Assembly (NCBI GenBank): GCA_001873295.1
Contig: MNYW01000092.1
Span: 1-43,807 of the forward strand
Source of the DNA: Nitrospirae bacterium CG2_30_70_394
GTDB taxonomy: Bacteria; CG2-30-53-67; CG2-30-70-394
DNA: 43,807 nt
Direction: 5' to 3'
Below are positions 1 through 15,710 of the stretch, piece by piece (the stretch's first letter is position 1; each line of letters opens with the position of its first letter). The notes below the pieces were generated by a model. It was not told the origin of the DNA. It saw nothing but the letters and a program-made list of their open reading frames with translations, and did not search any database. A program made the position numbers and the translations under genes.

Positions 1-47
1 AGGCTGGCCGCCACGATCACGAACAACTTGAAGAATAGGTTCCTCAT
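1..47 (-). CDS. N-terminal start of a CDS running off the left edge (MRNLFFKLFVIVAASL...), membrane anchor; possibly FtsH-like
   Basis: ATG at 47..45 on minus strand preceded by AAGGAGG Shine-Dalgarno; hydrophobic N-terminus; too short to identify. Confidence 0.55.
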   Translation of the reverse strand, partial: MRNLFFKLFVIVAAS

Positions 48-210
48 CTCACTACCTCCTTGATTTCTTGTTCTGCCGGCGCATCCGGCGCCGCGCTGGA
101 GTCGTACGGTGCTGGGTCAGCATGGGCCGCGGCGGCGCGCGCGCCCCTCTCCCGGAACGGCGCGGGCGCCGTTGCCCCTGGCCCCTCCCCACCTGACCTC
201 GGTGGCTGGC

Positions 211-299
211 CATGAAGCCCTTCGCGTGGGGATGGAGCGTGGGGGTAGGGGTGCTGCGGTGGGTGTCCATGCATGAAGCCCTTCGCGTGGGGATGGAGC
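211..299. repeat. two-copy 28-bp exact direct repeat CATGAAGCCCTTCGCGTGGGGATGGAGC, period 61 bp, 33-nt intervening sequence
   Basis: copies at 211-238 and 272-299. Confidence 0.85.
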
Positions 300-337
300 C
301 CATGGTGGGAGCCATCCCCACTTCTTGAGTGATGTGA

Positions 338-353
338 CGCCAAGGGTGTGCCG
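338..353 (-). promoter_or_regulatory. candidate sigma-54 -24/-12 promoter (CGGCACACCCTTGGCG)
   Basis: GG-N10-GC spacing, minus strand, between murA and the left-edge CDS. Confidence 0.4.
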
Positions 354-479
354 TAGAGCCTCTTTCTTGTTCTTTCAAGGGGTTATCCGCGTTGCTCCGC
401 TCCGGCAACGGGAAAAAGTGGAAAAGTCCGGAACACCTGAGCCCGCTGCCGAGAAAGAGCCCGTCTTTTCAACGGGTTG

Positions 480-522
480 CCCGTCTCAGATTGAGACTGG
501 CTCCGTCTCAATCTGAGACGGG
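480..522. promoter_or_regulatory. perfect 18-bp inverted repeat made of two palindromic operators GTCTCA-N3-TGAGAC, centres 22 bp apart
   Basis: CCCGTCTCAGATTGAGAC-TGGCTCC-GTCTCAATCTGAGACGGG read directly. Confidence 0.7.
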
Positions 523-712
523 CTGAGGCGGGCCCGGGGCGCCGGGGGCGCACCTACGGGCCGTATCGTTCCACCACCCGTGCCTCGCCGGGGCGAGGAC
601 GGAGTCACCGAGGTCTCAGCGCGGGTCGCCGGTCGCGGGGGGTCACCGCGGGTGGGGCGTCTCTCAATCACAGGGCGCGCCCCCTGGACGGCGGCGCGGG
701 CGGGGCGGCGGC

Positions 713-1972
<1,260 letters not shown>

Positions 1973-2082
1973 GGTGGCTTCCGACTGATGGGGGATGCGG
2001 ATCGTTCGCGGTCACCGCCGGCGGCCGATCGGTGGCCGAGAGGGTGGGACGGTCACCGCCTCAGGCACAACCCACACCGGCC

Positions 2083-3264
2083 CTATGGCGGCTGCCGGCC
2101 GACGAAGATCCGCTCGTGGCCGCTGTAGTCGCGGTGAATTGCCACCGTCGCAAACAGCGGGCGGGCGAGTCGGGTCACCGCGCGCCCTTGGCCAGCGCCG
2201 ATCTCCATCACCAACCACCCCCCAGGCAGGAGGTGGGCCGGGGCTTCGGCGACGACCCGGCGGAGGGCCGCGAGGCCGTCCGCGCCCGCGAAGAGCGCCG
2301 CCGCCGGCTCGTAGCCACGTACGTCGGAAGGCAGGATCGCGCCCTCTTCCACGTACGGCGGGTTGCAGCAGATGCAGTCGAACCGCTCGCCCGCCACCGG
2401 TGCGAAGAGGTCGCCGCGGCGGATCTCCACCGCGGTGGCGTGAAGGTTGAGGCGCGCCCAGGCAAGCGCCGCCGCCGACTGGTCCACCGCCACGATCCGC
2501 ACGTCCGGGCGCTGGCGGGCGATCGCCAGGGCGATGCAGCCGGAGCCAGTGGCGAGGTCGAGAAGGCGCAAAGCCCCGCCACCGGCTGGGTCGCGCTCGG
2601 TCGCGCGGCGGCGAAGATCGACCGGCGCCGGGCGCCCCGCTTCGTCGCCCTGGGAGCCTGTCGGACCTTGTCCCGATCGACTGAGCCGAGCGGAGCCATG
2701 GACGGAGTCGTGGGCCAGGAGTCGTGCCACGTTCTTCGTCGCATCATCCCCCGTCGCTCTACGAAGGGGTCGATCCGGGCTCGCGTTCGGCTCTTCTCGG
2801 ACCGATCGCCAAAGTCCGACCGACTCCCGGCCCACGCCGCGTCGCGAACGGCTCGCCAGCGGCACGTTCGGTCGCTTCGCCGCGTCGCCACCGGCGCAGT
2901 CCGCCGGACTCCGCAGGGTGGCGAGGGCGTGCTCGACCACTAGCTCGGTCTCCGGCCGTGGCACCAGGCAGCCCGGGCCGACCCGAATGACCTCGCCAAA
3001 GAAGTGGGCGCGGCCGGTGATGTACTGGAGGGGCTCGCCGCGCCGCCGCCGTGCCACCCAGGAAGCGAGGCGGCGCTGCTGGTGCCCACTCAGGTAGAGG
3101 GGGGTGGCGAGGGCGGCGGGGAAGAGACGGAGAAGCTCCAGCAGCAGGTAGCGCGCCTCGTCCGCGGGGATGGGCTGGTGGGCACACCAGCTTCGCCAGG
3201 CCAACGGCGGCACGGGGTCCGCGTGGGGGGTGGAGTGGGAAGCCACCACGCGCGACCTCGTCAC
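2083..3264 (-). CDS. prmC: peptide chain release factor N5-glutamine methyltransferase carrying a ~113 aa insert
   Basis: [18 protein letters not shown] motif and NPPYVE motif; N-domain ending [11 protein letters not shown]; insert between them overlaps the repeat element. Confidence 0.93.
   Translation of the reverse strand: MTRSRVVASHSTPHADPVPPLAWRSWCAHQPIPADEARYLLLELLRLFPAALATPLYLSGHQQRRLASWVARRRRGEPLQYITGRAHFFGEVIRVGPGCLVPRPETELVVEHALATLRSPADCAGGDAAKRPNVPLASRSRRGVGRESVGLWRSVREEPNASPDRPLRRATGDDATKNVARLLAHDSVHGSARLSRSGQGPTGSQGDEAGRPAPVDLRRRATERDPAGGGALRLLDLATGSGCIALAIARQRPDVRIVAVDQSAAALAWARLNLHATAVEIRRGDLFAPVAGERFDCICCNPPYVEEGAILPSDVRGYEPAAALFAGADGLAALRRVVAEAPAHLLPGGWLVMEIGAGQGRAVTRLARPLFATVAIHRDYSGHERIFVGRQPP
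2652..2828. repeat. palindromic TIR element copy 1 (177 bp), inside the prmC reading frame
   Basis: GGGAGCCTGTCGGACCTTGTCCCGATCGA...CGATCGCCAAAGTCCGACCGACTCCC; internal similarity to copy at 33918-34093. Confidence 0.85.
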
Positions 3265-4334
3265 TCGCCGCCGGCGGTGGCGAGTTGCTCCGCCTGATAG
3301 TGCTGGATCAGGGGGTCGAGGAGGGGGTCGAGGTCACCGGCGAGGAACTGGTCCATGGAGTGAAGGGTGAGGCCGATGCGGTGGTCGGTGATTCGCCCCT
3401 GGGGAAAGTTGTAGGTGCGGATCCGCTGCGAGCGGTCCCCGGTGCCTACCTGCGAGCGGCGCTGGGCGGTGCGTTCCGCCTCCGCCGCCTCCCGCTCCCG
3501 CTCCATCAGGCGAGCGCGCAGGACGCGCAGGGCCTTGTCCTTGTTCTTGTGCTGCGACTTCTCGTCTTGGCAGATCACCACTGTGTTCGTCGGCAAGTGG
3601 GTGATGCGCACCGCCGAGTCGGTGGTATTCACCGACTGGCCGCCCGGGCCGGAGGAGCGGAAGACGTCGATCTTCAGCTCGTTGTCGGCGATTGCGATGT
3701 CCACCTCCTCCGCCTCGGGCATCACCGCCACGGTCACCGCCGAGGTGTGGATCCGCCCCTGGCTCTCGGTCTCGGGGACGCGCTGGACGCGGTGGGTGCC
3801 GGCCTCGAACTTGAGGCGCGAGTAGACCCCGTCGCCCTTCACCAGGGCGATCACCTCCTTGTAACCGCCGATGCCGGTGACGTTCGCGGTAACCGGCTCG
3901 ACCCGCCAGCCGCGCCGCTCCGCGTACTTCACGTACATGCGGTAGAGCTCGGCGGCAAACAGCGCCGCCTCGTCGCCGCCGGTGCCAGCGCGGATCTCCA
4001 GAAAGGTGTTCTTGTCGTCGTTCGGGTCGTGCGGCAACAACAGGAGTTTCAGCTCCGCCTCCAGGGTGGCGAGGGTGGCGCGCTGATCGGCCAGCTCCTC
4101 CTCGGCCATCGCCACCATCTCCGGGTCGGTGCTCTCGGCCACCAACTCCTCTGCCTCGGCGATCGCCTGGTGGATCTCCCGATAGCGGGCGGCGGCCTCC
4201 GCCAGCTTGGCGAGGTGGGCGTGCTCGCGGGCGGTGTCGCGGTAGGTGGCGGGGTCGGCGAGGAGGGTGGGATCGCCGAGGCGCTCCCCCAGCTCCGCGT
4301 AGCGCCGCTCGATCTGGCTTAGCTTGTCGAGCAT
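3261..4334 (-). CDS. prfA: peptide chain release factor 1
   Basis: [24 protein letters not shown]..., GGQ motif in [23 protein letters not shown]. Confidence 0.96.
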   Translation of the reverse strand: MLDKLSQIERRYAELGERLGDPTLLADPATYRDTAREHAHLAKLAEAAARYREIHQAIAEAEELVAESTDPEMVAMAEEELADQRATLATLEAELKLLLLPHDPNDDKNTFLEIRAGTGGDEAALFAAELYRMYVKYAERRGWRVEPVTANVTGIGGYKEVIALVKGDGVYSRLKFEAGTHRVQRVPETESQGRIHTSAVTVAVMPEAEEVDIAIADNELKIDVFRSSGPGGQSVNTTDSAVRITHLPTNTVVICQDEKSQHKNKDKALRVLRARLMEREREAAEAERTAQRRSQVGTGDRSQRIRTYNFPQGRITDHRIGLTLHSMDQFLAGDLDPLLDPLIQHYQAEQLATAGGE

Positions 4335-4463
4335 GGGGCGTGGTACGGAGGGCGTGGCGAGCGAGGGGAGGGCGGCAGGAGGAACCGCAACCGCCCCCCA
4401 TCCACCGTGGGGAGGGCGCCATCGCCCGGCGGCGGTCACCGCCGGCGGAGGGTCCCCGGCGCC

Positions 4464-4670
4464 CTACTTCTTGGTGGTTCCGAACCGCTTGCGGAACTTC
4501 TCCACCCGCCCCTCGCTGTCGATGATCTTTTGGGTGCCGGTGAAGAAGGGGTGACAGGAAGAGCAGATCTCCACGCGGATATCCTTGGCGGTGGAGCGCG
4601 TCTCGATCACGTTGCCGCAGCCACAGGTGATCGTCGTGGGTTCGTAGGTGGGGTGGAGATCCGGCTTCAT
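4464..4670 (-). CDS. rpmE: 50S ribosomal protein L31
   Basis: [27 protein letters not shown]...[14 protein letters not shown], Cys-containing L31 type. Confidence 0.96.
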   Translation of the reverse strand: MKPDLHPTYEPTTITCGCGNVIETRSTAKDIRVEICSSCHPFFTGTQKIIDSEGRVEKFRKRFGTTKK

Positions 4671-4923
4671 GGCAGGTGCCTCAGCGAAAAGGGAGCGGGA
4701 TTATAGGCGGGAGGCGTCGCCGTGCAAGGGATTCGGCGGGTGGCGGAGGGAGCCACGAGCCGCCCCGGCCACGCGGATCGCCCCCCGGATCAGGCGGTTC
4801 TCCGCTGCCGGGGCGAACCAGGGTTGAGCCGCTGCCCACCTTGGCTCGCCGCCGCCCTTCCGTGGGCCGCGACCGCGCCTTCCGACCGGCTCGCCGGCCA
4901 ACGCGCGCGGCGCGCTCCACCGC

Positions 4924-6165
4924 TTAGCCGTTCATTGCCGCCAACAGGGTGGCGTTGTCCGGGTAGCGGTGCAGCTTGTCGAGGAGGAACTCCATCTGCT
5001 CCACCGGGGTCATGGGCTGGAGGAACTTGCGCAGGATCCAGTGGCGCGCCAGGGCGGTGGGCTCGATCAGGAGCTCCTCCTTGCGGGTCCCGGAGAGGGT
5101 GATGTCGATGGCGGGGAAGATGCGCCGGTCGGCGAGCTTGCGGTCGAGGACGATCTCGCAGTTCCCGGTCCCCTTGAACTCCTCGAAGATCACCTCGTCC
5201 ATGCGCGAGCCGGTCTCCACCAGGGCGGTCCCGACGATGGTGAGCGACCCTCCCTCCTCGAAGTGGCGCGCGGCCCCGAAGATCCGCTTCGGCCGCTGCA
5301 GGGCGTTGGCGTCGATGCCGCCGGAGAGGAGCTTGCCGCTCGCCGGGCAGACGGTGTTGTAAGCGCGCGCCAGGCGGGTGATGGAATCCAGCAGGATGAC
5401 CACGTCGCGGCCGTGCTCCACCAGCCGCCGGGCCCGTTCAAGGACGATCTCCGCCACCTGCACGTGGCGGGTTGCCGGCTCGTCGAAGGTGGAGGAGATC
5501 ACCTCACCGGTGACCGACCGCTCCATGTCGGTGACCTCCTCGGGCCGCTCGTCGATGAGCAGGACCATGAGGGTCGCCTCCGGATGGTTGGCGGCGATCG
5601 CGTGGGCGATGGTCTGCAACAGCACGGTCTTGCCGGTGCGCGGCGCGGCCACGATGAGGGCGCGTTGCCCCTTGCCCAGGGGTGCGACCAGATCAATCAC
5701 CCGGCCGGCGTCGCCGCCGTTTTCCATCACCAGCCGTTGCTGCGGGTAGAGAGGGGTGAGGTTGTCGAACAACAGGCGCTCGCGTGCGGCCTGCGGAGGC
5801 TCGTCGTTGATCGACTCCAGCCGCAGGAGGGCGAAGTACCGCTCCCCCTCCTTGGGCGGCCGCACCTGGCCGCGCACCAAATCACCGGTGCGCAGGCCGA
5901 AGCGGTGAATCTGCGAGGGCGAGACGTAGATGTCGTCCGGGCCGGCAAGGTAGCTGGTGTCGCGGGAACGCAGGAAGCCGAAGCCGTCGGGCAGGGTCTC
6001 GAGGATCCCCTGGCCGGTGAGCGGCGTCGCCTCCACCTGGCCGTTGCGCGCCAAGGCGAAGATCAGCTCCTGGCGGTGCAGGCTGCTCGCCCCCTCGATG
6101 TTCGCCGCCCGCGCCAGGGCAGTGAGCTCATCAATCGATTTTTGTCTCAGCTCGACGAGGTTCAT
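4924..6165 (-). CDS. rho: transcription termination factor Rho
   Basis: [18 protein letters not shown]...[24 protein letters not shown]... Confidence 0.98.
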   Translation of the reverse strand: MNLVELRQKSIDELTALARAANIEGASSLHRQELIFALARNGQVEATPLTGQGILETLPDGFGFLRSRDTSYLAGPDDIYVSPSQIHRFGLRTGDLVRGQVRPPKEGERYFALLRLESINDEPPQAARERLLFDNLTPLYPQQRLVMENGGDAGRVIDLVAPLGKGQRALIVAAPRTGKTVLLQTIAHAIAANHPEATLMVLLIDERPEEVTDMERSVTGEVISSTFDEPATRHVQVAEIVLERARRLVEHGRDVVILLDSITRLARAYNTVCPASGKLLSGGIDANALQRPKRIFGAARHFEEGGSLTIVGTALVETGSRMDEVIFEEFKGTGNCEIVLDRKLADRRIFPAIDITLSGTRKEELLIEPTALARHWILRKFLQPMTPVEQMEFLLDKLHRYPDNATLLAAMNG

Positions 6166-6407
6166 CGCGGTGCGGGAGGGGGGATGTGGCTGAACCGACC
6201 GCCCCCTTGCGGGTGGTGGGGGCGGAAGGTGGACCCCAGGACGGGGCGGCAGGAGCGCGGACCGTAGGAGACGCCGTTCACCCTGTCAATTTATCCCGAT
6301 TCGCCGACTCAGCCTTCGCCCCCGCGGGCGGTAGACGGTAGAACGGGGAGCTTTCCCGCCGGCGGTGCGGATACCACCCCTTCCTACCTTCTACTTCCCC
6401 CTACCTC

Positions 6408-7010
6408 CTACCCAGCCAGGGCAGCGGCGAGGCGGCGGTAGCAGGCGACTGGATCGGCGGCGCGGAAGATGGCCGCGGCCACCGCCACCCCGGCCAGACC
6501 GGTGGTGGCGAGGCGGGCGGCGTTGGGTGGGGTGATCCCGCCGATCCCCACCACCGGGCCGGGGAAGCTAGCGACGATCGCGCGGAGCGCCCCCGGTGCC
6601 AGCAAGCGGGCGTCTAGCTTGGTGGTGGTGGGGAAGAGGGCACCGCACCCCACGTAGTCGGCGCCCGCCGCGGCGGCCGCCGCGGCCTCGGTCGGGTCGT
6701 GGACCGAGACGCCGAGGAGGGCGCCGGGGAGCAAGCGCCGCGCCTCGCCAATCGGCAGGTCATCTTGGCCGAGGTGGAGACCGGCGCCGAGGGCGGCGGC
6801 GAGGTCCGCGCGGTCGTTGACGGTCAGCACGCCGCCCGCCGCGGCGACCAGGGCGGCGAGACGCGCGCCGCGCCGATAGAGATCACGGTCCGCGATCCCC
6901 TTGGCACGCAGTTGCAACCACCGCGCCCCGGCGCCGAGAAGCGACTCCACCACCGGCAGGAGGTCGTCTTCGCCGGTGGTGATCAGACAGATGGGGGCGG
7001 GGAGGGCCAC
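6408..7010 (-). CDS. thiE: thiamine-phosphate synthase
   Basis: WLQLRAKGIADRDLY..., VNDRADLAAALGAGLHLGQDDL, VGIGGITPPNA; start (GTG) inferred. Confidence 0.88.
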   Translation of the reverse strand: MALPAPICLITTGEDDLLPVVESLLGAGARWLQLRAKGIADRDLYRRGARLAALVAAAGGVLTVNDRADLAAALGAGLHLGQDDLPIGEARRLLPGALLGVSVHDPTEAAAAAAAGADYVGCGALFPTTTKLDARLLAPGALRAIVASFPGPVVGIGGITPPNAARLATTGLAGVAVAAAIFRAADPVACYRRLAAALAG

Positions 7011-7198
7011 GAGAAGGGGAGCGCGACAGCGACCACAACGGGCCGCGGGTGCGAGCTTACCGTGCGGCGCGTGGCGGGAGTCGAGGGGGGGCCGGACTTG
7101 CTCCCCGAGCGACCGCGACCCAGCAGGGGTGGCGCCCCGAGACCGACCAGGAACCGCCGGTGTTTCACCCGCACGGCTGGACGTGGTATTCCACCGCC

Positions 7199-7900
7199 AT
7201 GACCCATGAGGAAGCGATCGCGGTTGCCCGGCCACGCCTGATCTTCGCCCTCGACGTAGGATCGGCGGCGGAGGCGCGGGAGTACGTGGCGCGCCTGGCG
7301 CCGGAGGTCTCCTTCTTCAAGATCGGGCTGGAGCTCTTCATCGCGGCGGGTCCGGCGATGGTGGAGTGGCTGGTGGGGGAGGGCCACCGGGTCTTTCTCG
7401 ACCTCAAGATTCTCGACATCGCCACCACCGTCGGCCGGGCGGTGGCCGCCGCGGGGAGGCTGGGGGCGGAGGTGGTCACCGTCCACGCCGAGCCGGCGGT
7501 CCTCGACGCGGCGGCGCGCGGCAAGGTCGGCGGCCGTCCCCAGGTCTTCGCGGTGAGCCTGCTCACCAGCGAGGCGTGTGACTTCGCCTCTGACCGGGTG
7601 GCAAAGGTGGCGGGGATGGCGGTGGCGTGTGGCATCGACGGGCTGATCGTCGCCGGCCACGCGGAGGAGATCGCTGCGGTGCGCGCGGTGAATCCGGCCC
7701 TGGCGGTGATTTGCCCCGGGATCCGCCCGGTTGGGAGCGATCCCGGCGACCAGCGGCGGGTGGCCACCCCGGCGGCGGCGATGGCCGCCGGTGCCGACTA
7801 CCTAGTGGTGGGCCGCCCCATCCGCGACGCCGCCGATCCCCTCGCTGCCGCCCAAGCGATCCTCGCGGAGATGGCCGAGGGGCTTCTGGCGTGTGGGTGA
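7199..7900 (+). CDS. pyrF: orotidine 5'-phosphate decarboxylase
   Basis: LIFALDVGS...FFKIGLELF...VFLDLKILDIATTV...VICPGIRP...GADYLVVGRPI. Confidence 0.95.
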   Translation: MTHEEAIAVARPRLIFALDVGSAAEAREYVARLAPEVSFFKIGLELFIAAGPAMVEWLVGEGHRVFLDLKILDIATTVGRAVAAAGRLGAEVVTVHAEPAVLDAAARGKVGGRPQVFAVSLLTSEACDFASDRVAKVAGMAVACGIDGLIVAGHAEEIAAVRAVNPALAVICPGIRPVGSDPGDQRRVATPAAAMAAGADYLVVGRPIRDAADPLAAAQAILAEMAEGLLACG

Positions 7901-7927
7901 AGCGGCACGCCGGCCGCGTCGCCCCAT

Positions 7928-8143
7928 TCAAAGGGGTGGATTGCCGATCTGCCCTTCGGCCCACGCGAGCACTCGTTCGGCCAGGGCGATCGCCGCGCCC
8001 ACATCCGCCTCGGTGACCGGCTCCCAGTCTCCCGGGTAGCGGGTCTGGGCCGCGTACTGGGAGAGCTCGAAGGCGTTGTCCGCGCATGGTGGGGGGTGGA
8101 AGCAGGCGTCTTCGAACAGGAGATCGTTGGTGTTCACCGCCAC
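7928..8143 (-). pseudogene. HEPN-domain protein remnant with apparent internal deletion
   Basis: N-terminal-like DLALARVAVNTNDLLFEDACFH joins directly to C-terminal-like ELSQYAAQTRYPGDWEPVTEADVGAAIALAERVLAWAEGQI, lacking the usual middle segment. Confidence 0.65.
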
Positions 8144-8193
8144 GCGTGCGAGGGCGAGGTCTGCCGCGCCCGCTCCATCCAGGCGGCGCGGAG

Positions 8194-8530
8194 TCAGGTT
8201 GCGGCCGGGCGTTCATAGAGAAGGTGGCCCGCCTTGAGGGCGGGGGCATAGATGAGCCCAATCGCCTTGCAGTACCTAGCCGCCTGCTCCGGTGTGGCCA
8301 CCACGACGTCGACCGGCACGTGCAACCCGCGCACCACCCGGCGCAGGCGCGTGTGCTCCCGGCGCGGATGGGTCACCCTCCTCCAAGAGCCGTAGATCAA
8401 GGTCACTCTCCGCCCCACCCTTGCCACGCGCGCGGGATCCGAAAAGGATGATCTGCTCCGGGTCACTGACCATGAGGATCCTCCGGACGACCTCTCCCAG
8501 CAGCTCGCCCTCGTTTGTCCAGTGACCCAT
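8194..8530 (-). pseudogene. MNT-type nucleotidyltransferase, frameshifted
   Basis: MGHWTNEGELLGEVVRRILMVSDPEQIILFGSRARGKGGAESDLDLRLLEEGDPS then frame change to RREHTRLRRVVRGLHVPVDVVVATPEQAARY... near 8361-8368. Confidence 0.75.
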
Positions 8531-8879
8531 GGTCGTCTGGCAACCACGGAAGGGTGCGCGACCGTAACGCCCCTCCGCCGCTTTCTTGCGCCCGCGATAG
8601 CGTGGCGAGCCACCTCGGTGCCGGACCACCCGGGTGGGGGGCGCCGGGGCGTCGTCGGCGGACCTCCGGGTACGGTCCAGCCGGGCAGGTGGCGGTTCAG
8701 ACCCGCGCGCCCGTTCGCTCCGCCCGCCGGCGTTGCCCCTTCCCCAGCGCGGACTGGGTGGCGGTCGGGATCGTGACTGAACTCCCCCGCGATCGAGCTC
8801 GGGCGGGCAGGCGGGGCGCGGCGTTATCACGTCGGGGTCGTGAACCGCTCTCCCCCGCAATCGCGCCGCGCCTACCCTA

Positions 8880-9041
8880 GAAGCCTGTCGGACTTTGTCC
8901 CGATCTACTGCGCAGGAGCGGATCTCGCCCCGGATCGTGGCCGCTCTTCGTTTCAAGGCCCCACGCACCGGCTCGCACGGCTCTGCATCCGGGTTCGAGC
9001 CCGCTTGTCTGCGCCACGATCGACAAGGTCCGACAGGCTCC
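8880..9041. repeat. palindromic TIR element copy 2 (~162 bp), abutting the gltD stop codon
   Basis: CTAGAAGCCTGTCGGACTTTGTCCCGATC...GATCGACAAGGTCCGACAGGCTCCTAG. Confidence 0.85.
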
Positions 9042-10462
9042 TAGCCGCGCAGGACGCGGTCGATGGCGGCGGCGGCCTGGCGGCCCTCGGCGATGGCCCA
9101 GACCACCAGCGACGCCCCGCGGTGCATGTCGCCGGCGGCGAAGACGGTCGGGATCGAGGTCTGGTACTGGTCGTTCACCTGCACGTTGCCGCGCGCGTCG
9201 AGCTTCATCCCGAGTGTTTCGATGAGCCCCGTGTGGACCGGGCGGAGGAATCCCATGGCCAGCAGGACCAGCTCCGTCTCGAGGGTGAACTCCGAGTCGG
9301 CGATCTCCACCATCTGGCGGCGGCCGTGGGCGTCTGGGTCGCTCCACGCGAGGCGGACGCCGTGCAGGTGGGTCACCCGTCCCGCCCTGCCGGTGAGCCG
9401 CTTGGTGGCGATGGACCACTCGCGCGCGCACCCCTCGGCGTGGGAGGTGGAGGTGCGCAAGACCATCGGCCAGTTGGGCCAGGTCCCGGGCTCCGGCTCC
9501 TGGGGTGGCTGCGGCAACAGCTCGAACTGGTGGACCGCGAGCGCCCCCTGGCGGTTGGCGGTGCCGACGCAGTCGCTGCCCGTGTCGCCGCCGCCGATCA
9601 CCACCACCCGCTTGCCGCGTGCGTCGATGCGCTCTGCCTCCGGGATGGAATCGCCGGCCACCACGCGGTTTTGTTGGATGAGGTAGTCGAGGGCGAAGTG
9701 GATCCCCTTGAGGTCGCGGCCCGGGACCTCCAAGTCGCGCGGCTGGCCGGCGCCACCGGCGAGCAGCACCGCGTCAAACTCGCTCACCAGCCGGTCCGCG
9801 GGGAGGTCGACGCCGACGTTGATGTTGGTGCGCAGCTCCACCCCCTCCGCCACCAGTTGGGCGATGCGCCGGTCGAGGAGTGGCTTCTCCAGCTTGAAGT
9901 CGGGGATGCCGTAGCGCAGGAGGCCGCCGATTCGGTCCGCCTTTTCAAACAGCACGGCGGTGTGGCCGGCGCGGGCCAGCTCTTGGGCGGCGGCGAGTCC
10001 CGCCGGCCCGGAGCCGACCACCGCAACCCTTTTTCCGCTCTGCACCGGCGCCGGCCGCGGCTCAATCCATCCCTCGCTGAAGCCGCGCTCGGCGATCACC
10101 TTCTCGATGTTGCGGATGGTGACCGGGGCGTGCTCCAGGTTGATCACGCACGACGCCTCACACGGTGCCGGGCAGATGCGGCCAGTGACCTCGGGCAGGT
10201 TGTTGGTGGCGTGCAGGCGGGCCACCGCCTCTTTCCAGCGGCCGCGGTAGACGAGGTCGTTCCACTCGGGGATCAGGTTATGGAGCGGGCAGCCGTGGTG
10301 GCAGAAGGGGATGCCACAGTCCATGCAGCGTGCCCCCTGCTCGCGCAGCTTCGCCTCCGAAAGGTCGAGGGTGAACTCGCGAAAGTTGGTGAGCCGCTCC
10401 GCGACCGGGGCGTAGGCGGGCAGCTCGCGGGGGAACTCCAAGAAGCCGGTGATCTTTCCCAT
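9041..10462 (-). CDS. gltD: glutamate synthase small subunit
   Basis: [27 protein letters not shown]..., [22 protein letters not shown]. Confidence 0.97.
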   Translation of the reverse strand: MGKITGFLEFPRELPAYAPVAERLTNFREFTLDLSEAKLREQGARCMDCGIPFCHHGCPLHNLIPEWNDLVYRGRWKEAVARLHATNNLPEVTGRICPAPCEASCVINLEHAPVTIRNIEKVIAERGFSEGWIEPRPAPVQSGKRVAVVGSGPAGLAAAQELARAGHTAVLFEKADRIGGLLRYGIPDFKLEKPLLDRRIAQLVAEGVELRTNINVGVDLPADRLVSEFDAVLLAGGAGQPRDLEVPGRDLKGIHFALDYLIQQNRVVAGDSIPEAERIDARGKRVVVIGGGDTGSDCVGTANRQGALAVHQFELLPQPPQEPEPGTWPNWPMVLRTSTSHAEGCAREWSIATKRLTGRAGRVTHLHGVRLAWSDPDAHGRRQMVEIADSEFTLETELVLLAMGFLRPVHTGLIETLGMKLDARGNVQVNDQYQTSIPTVFAAGDMHRGASLVVWAIAEGRQAAAAIDRVLRG

Positions 10463-10561
10463 GGAAACCTCGCGGGGGAGGGGATCGTGATTCGCGTTAG
10501 GCGTGCAGCCACGCGCTCCGCGGCGATGGGCGGGGGGTGGAGGAGAGGCGGTGGCCGCACC

Positions 10562-15217
<4,656 letters not shown>

Positions 15218-15339
15218 GGTAACAGCGCCCGCTCCGGCTGGTCAAACCCGACCGCCTCGGCGTGCGGCTTGCGGCGCGGGTCACCTGGGGCCAGGGGAGA
15301 ACCACGGGCGGAACGATGGGCCAGTCCCGCCCCCTGCCG

Positions 15340-15416
15340 CGCCTACGCCTCCTCGTGGCTGCATCGTGCGCGCGCCCGCTTGCTTGCATCACGCTCGACC
15401 AAGTTCGACAGACTCC
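15340..15416. repeat. palindromic TIR element copy 3, partial (right end)
   Basis: ...CGCCCGCTTGCTTGCATCACGCTCGACCAAGTTCGACAGACTCC; left boundary uncertain. Confidence 0.55.
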
Positions 15417-15710
15417 TCGCGGTCACTTGAACGGCGGGTGGGTGAGTTGGGGAACTCACACCCTAGCCATCTCGCACGAACGGTTGGCGCCTTGTTCGCC
15501 TTGGCGTCCGCCACCACCGAAAGTCAGCCGTTGGAAAGCGCCGGCGAACCGATCGGGTGGGAATCGATTCGGATCCGGAGGCGACGACCGACGGCGGGCA
15601 GGGGAAGCGCTGGGCGGGATCTCAACGACCGCCGGAGCGCAACGCCGGCTGGGGAAAGGCCGTATGCTTCGGTCGGCCGTTGAGCCACAGCCCGCTTTTG
15701 TTCTTTACCC

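Noticed and set aside
44-343. 99-aa His-rich minus-strand ORF (TTG start) overlapping the left-edge gene by ATGA
   Set aside because: The 61-bp repeat inside it changes frame between copies and composition is low complexity; likely leader DNA, not protein
8985-9005. GGTTCGAGCCC resembling a tRNA T-loop
   Set aside because: Lies inside repeat element copy 2; no cloverleaf around it
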